Shown here: piece after piece, positions 1 through 5,704 of the stretch
Layout of the letters: the number at the start of each line of letters is the position of its first letter
Position numbering within the stretch: the stretch's first letter is position 1
Source of the DNA: Geobacteraceae bacterium
Lineage (GTDB): Bacteria; Desulfobacterota; Desulfuromonadia; Desulfuromonadales; Geopsychrobacteraceae
Direction: 5' to 3'
Assembly: GCA_027064785.1 (NCBI GenBank)
Contig: JAMOPE010000339.1
Span: 1 to 8,761, forward strand
DNA length: 8,761 nucleotides
The notes under the pieces: model-generated
Database searches by the model: none
What the model was told of the DNA's origin: nothing
The model's input: the letters and a program-made list of their open reading frames with translations, nothing else
Made by a program: the position numbers and the translations under genes

Positions 1-265
1 AGACATCACTCATCAATGTGGCACATTGGATCAACTGGAGGAAAAAGGGTTTGATCTGATCCTAGCAAATATCTACGGTGATATCCTTCTCGCTATTACG
101 GCTGATTTGGTTGCGAAAGCTAACCCGGGAGCAGCAATTATTCTTTCAGGAGTACTCTGGGAATATAATTTTGATGTCCGGCAGGCATTTCAGCGGGCAG
201 GCTGCACCGTCATTAAAAATCGGCTATTAACTGAATTTAGTACTGTGCTGCTGCAGAAAGATTAA
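1..265 (+). CDS. prmA: Ribosomal protein L11 methyltransferase (PrmA), C-terminal part
   Basis: The frame is open from the left edge and ends at TAA 263-265, so only the last 87 or so residues are present. A TTG at 26 is merely an internal codon. The motif DLILANIYGDIL matches the PrmA/SAM-methyltransferase NPPY-like signature (ANI.. in PrmA). It is followed by a hydrophobic helix, a KANPGAAIILSGVL strand-turn matching the PrmA GG-ilSGil segment, and a closing beta strand (EFSTVLLQKD). PrmA is a cytoplasmic SAM-dependent enzyme that trimethylates ribosomal protein L11. The N-terminal L11-binding domain and the SAM-binding glycine motif lie outside the window, so a related class I methyltransferase cannot be fully excluded. 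The stop overlaps the stop of the convergent cyclase gene. Confidence 0.8.
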   Translation, partial: DITHQCGTLDQLEEKGFDLILANIYGDILLAITADLVAKANPGAAIILSGVLWEYNFDVRQAFQRAGCTVIKNRLLTEFSTVLLQKD

Positions 266-1866
266 GTCCTTTTTGACCAGCATACTGAACGATTTCGACC
301 CGTTTCTTTTGCGTGGTAGAGGGCTTGATCGGCATAGCTGAATAATTTTTCCTGATTATCACTGTCGTGTGGAAAAGCGGCAACTCCCAGCGAAATCGTG
401 ATAGGAACAGCCTTCCCCTCAAAAAACAAACCGAGAGATTCAACTTTCTTCCTCAGTCGCTCTGCAACATCAAAAGCCCCTTCTAAACCAGTATCCTCAA
501 GCAGAACCGCAAATTCTTCGCCACCAATCCGGGCCGCAAGGTCGCCGGCTCGAACAATTTCATTTAAGAGTGATGAAACCCGTTGAATCACGACATCACC
601 AAAAGAATGGCCATGAGTATCGTTGACCAGCTTAAAAAAGTCGATATCACAAATAATCAGACAGAATGATCCATCACGTCGCCGGGCACGATCCGACATT
701 GCGGAGAATCCGCGCTGAAAGGCCCGACGATTAGCAATTCCCGTGAGCGGGTCGGTAATCGTCATCTGTTGAATCTGGTGATGGGAGCGGGCAAGCTCAA
801 TTTTAATAGCAACCTGCGAAGCAATGACTATCATCATTTCACGGCAACTGCGGCTGATCTTTTTCTGTTTACGACTGGCGATGATCAAAACACCGGTCAC
901 CGGTCCATCTTCCTGCAGCAGTGGGACAACCAGTACCGATTGACAGGTATCGAACAGTTTCAAACCGTTCACAACCGGGGCAAGGAGCGACCGTGTTGAA
1001 TTTTCGGGGAGAGCACGTCGATACTTTACAACCTGCCCAACCAGCGAATCATCAAGACTGAATGTTTTGTTGATATAACCCTCAGAAAAATCACCCGTGA
1101 CATAACAAAGCTTGTGGCTGTCACCCTCAAGGAGGCTGACGGCAAAATAATCGGCCTCAACAATTTGCTCTAATGCCTTCTCTGCTGCACTGTAAACAGA
1201 ATCGAGAGCGAGAGCCGAATTCAGCCCCTGCAAACCGTTAAAGACAAGCTGCAGGGTTCGACGTTCGACATCAGTAAACAACAGGTCCCGAGACAGCAGT
1301 AAATAACTGATAATCCGTTCTGCAGCTGTTTCAATCAACAATTTTTCATTCTGAGTCCAGTCTTCATCGCTGTGACGATCAACGCATAAAACACCAAAAT
1401 CGCCCTGGGCATGCTGACCGGCAGCAGAGCAGGCAACAACCTTTGCAAAAAAACTTCCACGATCAGGATTTTTTCTATAGTAGGGAATTGCCGGTGATTC
1501 TGCATGACAGGGGAACAATGAAATCTCACTTTGGCGTTTCAAAGCACCAAGAATGCCTGTTGCTGCCGGAATTGATTTAATATCAAACGTAGAGGATGAA
1601 CTGAGGAAGGAGTACGGAACCAATTGATCACTTGTGAAAGCGGACCAATAAAGGACAACCGAGTTAGCCTGCAATGCTAACTGGATGATCTTGAGCTGCC
1701 CCTCAACATTATCACGGAACTGCCTGACAACGTGTAAGCGGTCAGTAGAGATCAGATCATTTTCGTCTTCCATGTTAAAGGGCAACAGGTCAGACAAAGA
1801 TCCTTCTGCTGTTAAATCAGCAGTCGACTTCCGCCGTTTCAAAAGTTTTGCAAACCAGTTTCCCAT
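262..1866 (-). CDS. Diguanylate cyclase, GAF-GAF-GGDEF, cytoplasmic
   Basis: This 534-residue protein should make cyclic di-GMP from two GTP. Two GAF-like sensory domains are suggested at about 50-190 and 218-365; the second has a typical SVLVVPLLQEDGPVTGVLII core. The GGDEF domain spans about 371-530, opening with TDPLTGIANRRAF (DxLT motif) and carrying GGEEF at 448-452. RAGD at 439-442 lies exactly five residues before GGEEF and fits the RxxD product-inhibition I-site. No signal peptide or membrane segment is visible, so input is probably a cytosolic ligand or redox signal bound by a GAF domain; the ligand cannot be told. Start: ATG at 1866 (MGNWFAKLLKRR) has a weak GAG Shine-Dalgarno 6 nt upstream. 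An in-frame ATG at 1923 would add 19 residues, but those codons are the sdh terminator hairpin, so the shorter form is preferred. The gene is convergent with prmA. Confidence 0.88.
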   Translation of the reverse strand: MGNWFAKLLKRRKSTADLTAEGSLSDLLPFNMEDENDLISTDRLHVVRQFRDNVEGQLKIIQLALQANSVVLYWSAFTSDQLVPYSFLSSSSTFDIKSIPAATGILGALKRQSEISLFPCHAESPAIPYYRKNPDRGSFFAKVVACSAAGQHAQGDFGVLCVDRHSDEDWTQNEKLLIETAAERIISYLLLSRDLLFTDVERRTLQLVFNGLQGLNSALALDSVYSAAEKALEQIVEADYFAVSLLEGDSHKLCYVTGDFSEGYINKTFSLDDSLVGQVVKYRRALPENSTRSLLAPVVNGLKLFDTCQSVLVVPLLQEDGPVTGVLIIASRKQKKISRSCREMMIVIASQVAIKIELARSHHQIQQMTITDPLTGIANRRAFQRGFSAMSDRARRRDGSFCLIICDIDFFKLVNDTHGHSFGDVVIQRVSSLLNEIVRAGDLAARIGGEEFAVLLEDTGLEGAFDVAERLRKKVESLGLFFEGKAVPITISLGVAAFPHDSDNQEKLFSYADQALYHAKETGRNRSVCWSKRT

Positions 1867-1887
1867 GGCAATCTCAGCAATTTCAGT

Positions 1888-1920
1888 AAAAAAAAGGCGG
1901 ATCAAAGATCCGCCTTTTTT
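1888..1920 (-). terminator. Rho-independent terminator of sdhCAB, bidirectional in form
   Basis: An 8-bp perfect stem GGCGGATC (1896-1903) / GATCCGCC (1907-1914) has a 3-nt loop. Six or more A-T pairs extend it, and U tracts follow in both directions: eight on the minus strand, six on the plus strand. It begins 36 nt after the sdhB stop, the expected place to end the sdhCAB transcript. It lies only 21 nt before the preferred cyclase start. Confidence 0.9.
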
Positions 1921-1949
1921 CATCCAACCTTAATGTGAATCTAAAAGCA

Positions 1950-2705
1950 TTAAACTCCGGTAGATGAAGGGAGCAAAGACTTCAGGTATTCACGGTTCAA
2001 CTTAGCAATAAATTTGACACTGATCCCTTTCGGGCATGCAGCCTCACATTCATAGTGGTTAGTACAGTTACCAAAACCTTCTTCAAGAAGAGCTTCAGTC
2101 ATTGCCTTAACCCGTTTTTTAGCTTCAGGCTTGCCTTGTGGCAAGGCTGCCAATTGAGCAACCTTGGCGCCGGTGAAAAGCATTGCTGAGCTGTTAGGAC
2201 AGGCAGCAATACAAGCACCACAACCGATACATTCGGCAGCATCCATCGCGTAATCGGCAATTGGTTTGGGAATAAGCATAGCATTCGCATCATCCACACC
2301 ACCGGTATGACAGGAGACATAACCACCAGCCTGCATAATAACATCGAGTGCCGAACGATCAACAATCAGGTCTTTCTGGACCGGGAAAGCTTTTGCCCTC
2401 CACGGCTCGATGAAAATCTCATCACCGTCGTTATACTGACGCATATGCAACTGACAGACAGTGGTTTTTTCCTGCTTACCATGAGGACGACCATTAATAA
2501 CCTGCGAACACATGCCACAGATACCTTCACGACAGTCATGGTCAAATGCAATCGGATCTTTCCCCGATTTGATCAACCCATCATTAACTTCGTCCAGCAT
2601 CTCAAGAAAGGACATGTCAGGGCTGACATCCTTAGCTTGATAGGTCTCCAGTTTTCCTTTGTCTTGTGGCCCCTTCTGGCGCCATACATGCAATGTAAGG
2701 TCCAT
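1950..2705 (-). CDS. sdhB: Succinate dehydrogenase/fumarate reductase iron-sulfur subunit
   Basis: This 251-residue electron-transfer subunit passes electrons between the flavin of SdhA and the haems of SdhC on the cytoplasmic side of the membrane. An N-terminal plant-type ferredoxin domain carries the [2Fe-2S] ligands C58, C63, C66 and C84 (CREGICGMC motif). The C-terminal domain has [12 protein letters not shown], with C159, C162 and C165 plus C224 expected to hold the [4Fe-4S] cluster. C169, C214 and C220 should hold the [3Fe-4S] cluster (ligand split inferred from E. coli FrdB). All eleven ligands are present and the length is normal, so it should be functional. The ATG shares its A with the sdhA stop (TAATG), with GAGGAG 9 nt upstream inside sdhA, which indicates translational coupling. 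In Geobacter the orthologous complex (FrdCAB) works in both directions, so frdB would be an equally valid name. Confidence 0.95.
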   Translation of the reverse strand: MDLTLHVWRQKGPQDKGKLETYQAKDVSPDMSFLEMLDEVNDGLIKSGKDPIAFDHDCREGICGMCSQVINGRPHGKQEKTTVCQLHMRQYNDGDEIFIEPWRAKAFPVQKDLIVDRSALDVIMQAGGYVSCHTGGVDDANAMLIPKPIADYAMDAAECIGCGACIAACPNSSAMLFTGAKVAQLAALPQGKPEAKKRVKAMTEALLEEGFGNCTNHYECEAACPKGISVKFIAKLNREYLKSLLPSSTGV

Positions 2706-4624
2706 TATTTATAACTCCTCACGGCAAGATGAACTCTTTCAAATTTCAAAGGTTCTTTGTGTAGTTCTGGTTTTTTACCAACACCCTTGAACTCCCAGGC
2801 AGCGACATAACTAAAGTTCTCATCGTCGCGCATCGCTTCGCCTTCGTCGGTCTGATGCTCTACCCGGAAGTGACCACCACACGATTCTTCGCGGTTCAGG
2901 GCATCCTCAGCCATCATTTCGGCAAATTCTAAGAAGTCAGCAACCCGACCAGCATTTTCCAACTGCTGGTTGAGTTCTTTACCTTCACCCGTCACCTTGA
3001 CGTTGTTCCAGAATTCATCACGAAGTTCTGGAATTAGTTTAAGAGCGTTAGTGAGGCTCTCTTTGCTTCTCGCCATACCGACATTTTCCCACATAATGTT
3101 ACCAAGCTCTTTATGCAGTTCACTGACAGTTTTTTTACCATTAATAGAGAGAAGTTTGTTGGTCTGAGCTTCAACATCCTCAACAGACTTTTTAAACTCG
3201 GCATGATCTTCTTTGATCTCACCAGGATTCTTAATTGAGGCTAAATATGGAGCAATGGTGTAAGGAATAACGAAGTAGCCGTCAGCCAGTCCTTGCATCA
3301 ATGCTGAAGCACCGAGGCGGTTAGCACCGTGAACTGAGAAGTTAGCTTCACCAAGGACAAACAGCCCCGGGATATTACTCTGACACTCGTAATCGACCCA
3401 AAGGCCTCCCATATTATAGTGAGGCGCTGGATAAATGCGCATGGGGCGCTCATATCCATTCTCATCGGTAATCTTTTCGTACATATCAAACAGGTTACCG
3501 TAGCGGTCTTCAATCGTCTTTTTACCAACGCGATTAATCGCAGCCTCAAAATCGAGGTAAACACCCCTTTTACCTGGCCCAACACCACGATTGTCATCAC
3601 AGGCTTCTTTTGCTGACCGTGAGGAAATATCGCGTGGAGCCAAGTTACCGTAGGAAGGATACTTACGCTCCAAGTAGTAATCACGACCCTCTTCAGGAAC
3701 CTCACTCGGGTGCTTGTCACAGTCTTCCGCCTTTTTCGGAACCCAGATACGGCCATCATTCCGCAGTGATTCGGACATCAAAGTCAGCTTGGATTGATGC
3801 TCACCATGAACTGGAATACAGGTTGGGTGAATCTGCGTGTAACAAGGGTTCGCCATGTAAGCACCCTTCTTAACAGCTTTCCAGATTGCAGTAACCGAGC
3901 TACCCATTGCATTGGTCGACAGATAGAAAACGTTGACATAACCACCTGTTGCCAGAACAACAGCATCGGCCCAATGAGACTCAATCTCACCGGTCATCAG
4001 GTTACGAACAGTGATTCCCTTGGCAACACCATCAACAACGACCAGATCGAGCATCTCGGTCCGAGGGTGCATGGTCACAGTTTTGTTCTTGATCTGGCGT
4101 GACAGTGCCGAGTAAGCACCGAGTAACAGCTGCTGACCGGTCTGACCACGAGCGTAGAAAGTCCGGGAGACCTGAGCACCGCCAAAAGAACGGTTATCAA
4201 GGTAACCAGCATAGTCGCGAGCAAAAGGAACACCCTGTGCAACACACTGGTCAATAATGTTGTTGGAGACCTGAGCCAGACGCCAAACGTCAGCTTCACG
4301 GGAGCGGAAATCACCGCCTTTAACGGTATCATAGAACAAGCGATAGATGCTGTCGCCGTCACTTGGATAGTTTTTAGCGGCGTTGATACCACCCTGGGCA
4401 CCAATACTGTGGGCACGGCGGGGGCTGTCCTGATAACAGAAACAATCAACATTGTAGCCAAGTTCACCAAGGCTTGCAGCGCCGGCACCACCGGCCAAGC
4501 CACTACCGACAACTATAATTTTATATTTTCTTTTATTGGAAGGATTTACCAACTTCATGTCTTCGCGGTATCTATCCCAAGATGTATCGACCTGACCTGT
4601 AGGTGCTTTTCCGTCTAATATCAC
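2705..4624 (-). CDS. sdhA: Succinate dehydrogenase/fumarate reductase flavoprotein subunit
   Basis: This 639-residue catalytic subunit interconverts succinate and fumarate in the cytoplasm using covalently bound FAD. A Rossmann FAD motif [10 protein letters not shown] sits at 40-49. [15 protein letters not shown] (69-83) contains H72, the likely histidyl-FAD attachment site. Active-site elements follow: TQIHPT with H266, ESLRNDG with R288, PRDISSR (R331-R336) and HYNMGG with H402. The C-terminal FAD contact is [18 protein letters not shown] (425-442). The length suits the larger Geobacter/Bacillus-type flavoproteins that pair with a single cytochrome b subunit, rather than E. coli SdhA. The start is GTG, supported by AGGGGG 6 nt upstream. 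An internal ATG at residue 23 has no good Shine-Dalgarno and would remove residues I recall as part of Geobacter homologues. It is second in the operon, 10 nt after sdhC, and its stop overlaps the sdhB start by one base. Confidence 0.95.
   Translation of the reverse strand: MILDGKAPTGQVDTSWDRYREDMKLVNPSNKRKYKIIVVGSGLAGGAGAASLGELGYNVDCFCYQDSPRRAHSIGAQGGINAAKNYPSDGDSIYRLFYDTVKGGDFRSREADVWRLAQVSNNIIDQCVAQGVPFARDYAGYLDNRSFGGAQVSRTFYARGQTGQQLLLGAYSALSRQIKNKTVTMHPRTEMLDLVVVDGVAKGITVRNLMTGEIESHWADAVVLATGGYVNVFYLSTNAMGSSVTAIWKAVKKGAYMANPCYTQIHPTCIPVHGEHQSKLTLMSESLRNDGRIWVPKKAEDCDKHPSEVPEEGRDYYLERKYPSYGNLAPRDISSRSAKEACDDNRGVGPGKRGVYLDFEAAINRVGKKTIEDRYGNLFDMYEKITDENGYERPMRIYPAPHYNMGGLWVDYECQSNIPGLFVLGEANFSVHGANRLGASALMQGLADGYFVIPYTIAPYLASIKNPGEIKEDHAEFKKSVEDVEAQTNKLLSINGKKTVSELHKELGNIMWENVGMARSKESLTNALKLIPELRDEFWNNVKVTGEGKELNQQLENAGRVADFLEFAEMMAEDALNREESCGGHFRVEHQTDEGEAMRDDENFSYVAAWEFKGVGKKPELHKEPLKFERVHLAVRSYK
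2715..2720 (-). promoter_or_regulatory. Ribosome binding site of sdhB inside sdhA
   Basis: GAGGAG lies 9 nt before the sdhB ATG, within the last codons of sdhA, and supports re-initiation at the overlapping TAATG. Confidence 0.75.
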
Positions 4625-4630
4625 AATAAG

Positions 4631-4636
4631 CCCCCT
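4631..4636 (-). promoter_or_regulatory. Ribosome binding site that fixes the GTG start of sdhA
   Basis: AGGGGG overlaps the end of the sdhC stop codon (TAG) and is spaced 6 nt from the GTG at 4624. This is what decides the non-ATG start of sdhA. Confidence 0.7.
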
Positions 4637-5309
4637 ATTTCACAATGCGAGCGAGAAGTAGTAATGGAATAGCGATGTAAGCCAGTCCGTAAACGATAGC
4701 CACGATTTTACCAATTGCAGTTACTTTGTCTTGGCTAGGACCTGAGCTCCAGCCAAAAGTTTGAACCCAACTGGAGATGCCATGCATCAGGTGCAGAAGC
4801 AGAGCGATCATCGCTACAATATAGATTCCAGCAATAAAAGCATTCTGGAAACTAGCTGTAACCATGGTAAAAACATCCAGACGATTAGCGGCATCTAGAG
4901 CTATGTTGTGTGCCGAAATATCAGGATTAGTAATCTGCACAGTAAAATGGAGCAGATGATAGAGCAAGAAGGCCAGAACAATCAGACCGGTAAAAACCAT
5001 AGTTTTAGCCGAAAAGGTTGTTACAAGTGTTTTTTGAACAGCGTAATTGTCCGGCGTGGCAGCCTTATTTTCAAGGTAGAGTTGCACCCCGAAAGTAATA
5101 TGGACAGCAAACAGACCCAACATAATCAGGCGGAAAATCCAGACCAATGGTCCCAGTGAATGCAGATGCTCAGCGTAGGCATTGATACCGTCGGGCCCTG
5201 CAAAAACCGACAAGTTGCCAAGAAGATGGACAGAAATAAAACCAACCAGACAGAGTCCAGTCACCGCCATCAGAATCTTTCTTCCTACAGTACTTTTAAA
5301 CAGATTCAT
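4635..5309 (-). CDS. sdhC: Succinate dehydrogenase/fumarate reductase cytochrome b558 subunit
   Basis: This 224-residue integral membrane anchor should bind two b-type haems and menaquinone and dock SdhAB to the inner face of the membrane. Five hydrophobic helices are seen at about 11-33, 54-78, 104-126, 150-177 and 197-220, the layout of the one-subunit b558 family (Bacillus SdhC, Wolinella FrdC). Likely haem histidines are H28 (SVHLLGNL, helix 1), H70 (helix 2), H118 or H121 (helix 3) and H173 or H176 (helix 4, HLMHGISSW). H28 and H70 fall at the same numbers as in B. subtilis SdhC. No separate sdhD is present or needed. The ATG has GAGGG about 10-11 nt upstream. It is the first gene of sdhCAB and is preceded by a leader of about 250 nt. 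Confidence 0.93.
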   Translation of the reverse strand: MNLFKSTVGRKILMAVTGLCLVGFISVHLLGNLSVFAGPDGINAYAEHLHSLGPLVWIFRLIMLGLFAVHITFGVQLYLENKAATPDNYAVQKTLVTTFSAKTMVFTGLIVLAFLLYHLLHFTVQITNPDISAHNIALDAANRLDVFTMVTASFQNAFIAGIYIVAMIALLLHLMHGISSWVQTFGWSSGPSQDKVTAIGKIVAIVYGLAYIAIPLLLLARIVK

Positions 5310-5389
5310 AGTTAAATATCCCTCGAGAATGTGAAACGATTGTCAATCAGGACTTATCTCCCAAATTCAATCACCAATACCTGCTCAAG

Positions 5390-5488
5390 TCATCCCGGGC
5401 CAGATCTTCTCACCTCCTGAAACTGAACCCTGAAACATAGCTCCGGCGGTCCCCGCCAGAACTTTATCCTCCTGTTCATCTTCGACAT
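5390..5488 (-). CDS. Possible short upstream ORF in the sdhCAB leader, unrecognised
   Basis: This 32-codon frame starts ATG (MSKMNRRIKFW...) and ends at TGA 5392-5390. A second in-frame ATG is at 5479. The product would be basic and arginine-rich, with Cys at position 18. The only Shine-Dalgarno-like sequence, GAAAGG, directly abuts the first ATG, which is too close. The frame also stays open upstream of the ATG. Both leader hairpins lie in or partly in this ORF. It may equally be a chance frame within a structured RNA. I do not recognise the peptide. Confidence 0.15.
   Translation of the reverse strand: MSKMNRRIKFWRGPPELCFRVQFQEVRRSGPG
5439..5463 (-). promoter_or_regulatory. Strong hairpin in the sdhCAB leader
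   Basis: On the minus strand AGTTCTGGCGG and CCGCCGGAGCT form an 11-bp stem, two pairs being G-U, around a 3-nt GGA loop. There is no U tract after it, so it is not a simple terminator. The GGAGCT end can instead pair perfectly with AGCTCC at 5517-5512, giving an alternative fold. A regulatory role is inferred only. Confidence 0.45.
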
Positions 5489-5500
5489 CCTTTCGGCGTC
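5484..5500 (-). promoter_or_regulatory. GAAA-tetraloop hairpin in the sdhCAB leader
   Basis: The minus strand reads GACGCC-GAAA-GGATGTC. Six pairs (one G-U, one bulged A) close a GNRA-type GAAA tetraloop, a common element of folded RNAs. It lies 20 nt before the larger hairpin at 5463-5439. Confidence 0.4.
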
Positions 5501-5556
5501 AAAACAAAACTGGAGCTGAAAACACGATTATCCAAGCTCACAGTGAAAAACAAATC

Positions 5557-5569
5557 GTATACTGTATAC
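5557..5569 (-). promoter_or_regulatory. Candidate operator GTATAC-A-GTATAC upstream of sdhC
   Basis: Two GTATAC boxes, each self-complementary, are separated by one base, so the 13 bp are both a direct repeat and a perfect odd palindrome. It overlaps the candidate -10 element, a usual place for a repressor site. The cognate regulator cannot be named from sequence. Confidence 0.4.
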
Positions 5570-5594
5570 TAAACATTGTTATAAAATTAAACAA
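5566..5594 (-). promoter_or_regulatory. Candidate sigma-70-like promoter of sdhCAB
   Basis: The minus strand has TTGTTT (5594-5589), a 17-nt spacer, then TAGTAT (5571-5566), in AT-rich DNA with a T-rich tract just upstream. Matches to consensus are only 3/6 and 4/6, so this is a guess supported mainly by position, AT content and the overlapping palindrome. Confidence 0.3.
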
Positions 5595-5607
5595 AAAAAA
5601 CCATAAA

Positions 5608-5619
5608 TAGAAATTTCTA
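5608..5619. promoter_or_regulatory. Perfect 12-bp palindrome upstream of the sdhC promoter region
   Basis: TAGAAATTTCTA is fully self-complementary and lies about 14 bp upstream of the candidate -35. It could be an activator or repressor half of a regulatory region, but it is AT-rich and may be chance. Confidence 0.25.
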
Positions 5620-5660
5620 ATCATTTAGAGAGCCCAGCATCTACAACGGTTTGCATCCAC

Positions 5661-5695
5661 AAAAATGACCGGAAAAGTATGCCTTTCCGGTCATT
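5661..5695 (-). terminator. Rho-independent terminator of valS
   Basis: A perfect 12-bp stem, AATGACCGGAAA (minus 5695-5684) pairing with TTTCCGGTCATT (5675-5664), has an 8-nt loop. It is followed on the minus strand by three further T residues, giving a five-T run in total. It begins 9 nt after the valS stop. No U tract follows on the plus strand, so it acts in the valS direction only. Confidence 0.8.
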
Positions 5696-5704
5696 CGCAA
5701 ACAT

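Larger units (their letters stand above)
5310..5704 (-). other. Intergenic region between valS and sdhC, probable promoter and long leader of sdhCAB
   Basis: These 395 nt hold no established gene. Read on the minus strand they run: valS terminator (5661-5695); an AT-rich segment with two palindromes and a weak promoter match (about 5557-5619); then some 250 nt of more GC-rich leader with two hairpins, two AGGAGG sequences not placed before any obvious start, and a possible short ORF. A small odd palindrome GATTGACAATC (5338-5348) lies nearer sdhC. The leader is much longer than a simple ribosome binding site needs. I recognise no named riboswitch class in it. Confidence 0.6.

Noticed and set aside
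26..265. TTG at 26 as the start of a small complete gene
   Set aside because: The frame is open to position 2 and the protein reads as the middle of a methyltransferase fold, so this is the end of a truncated larger gene.
237..443. A minus-strand alternative frame over the end of the cyclase gene containing RVEIVQYAGQ, which looks like a GGDEF-domain tail
   Set aside because: The main frame already contains YHAKETGRNR and its own stop, so no frameshift is needed. The resemblance is coincidental.
3298..3759. 153-codon minus-strand ORF inside sdhA in another frame
   Set aside because: The sdhA frame here carries the conserved PRDISSR and HYNMGG motifs. The overlapping frame is a shadow.
4558..4624. 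Starting sdhA at the internal ATG (residue 23) instead of GTG
   Set aside because: The GTG has a strong AGGGGG at ideal spacing and gives the tight operon junction. The ATG has no good ribosome binding site.
5439..5463. Leader hairpin as a transcription terminator or attenuator by itself
   Set aside because: No U tract follows the stem on the minus strand.
5390..5520. Cyclic-di-GMP (GEMM) riboswitch in the sdhCAB leader, suggested by the GAAA tetraloop and a nearby diguanylate cyclase
   Set aside because: The conserved GEMM core and its tetraloop-receptor arrangement were not found. A GNRA loop alone is not diagnostic.
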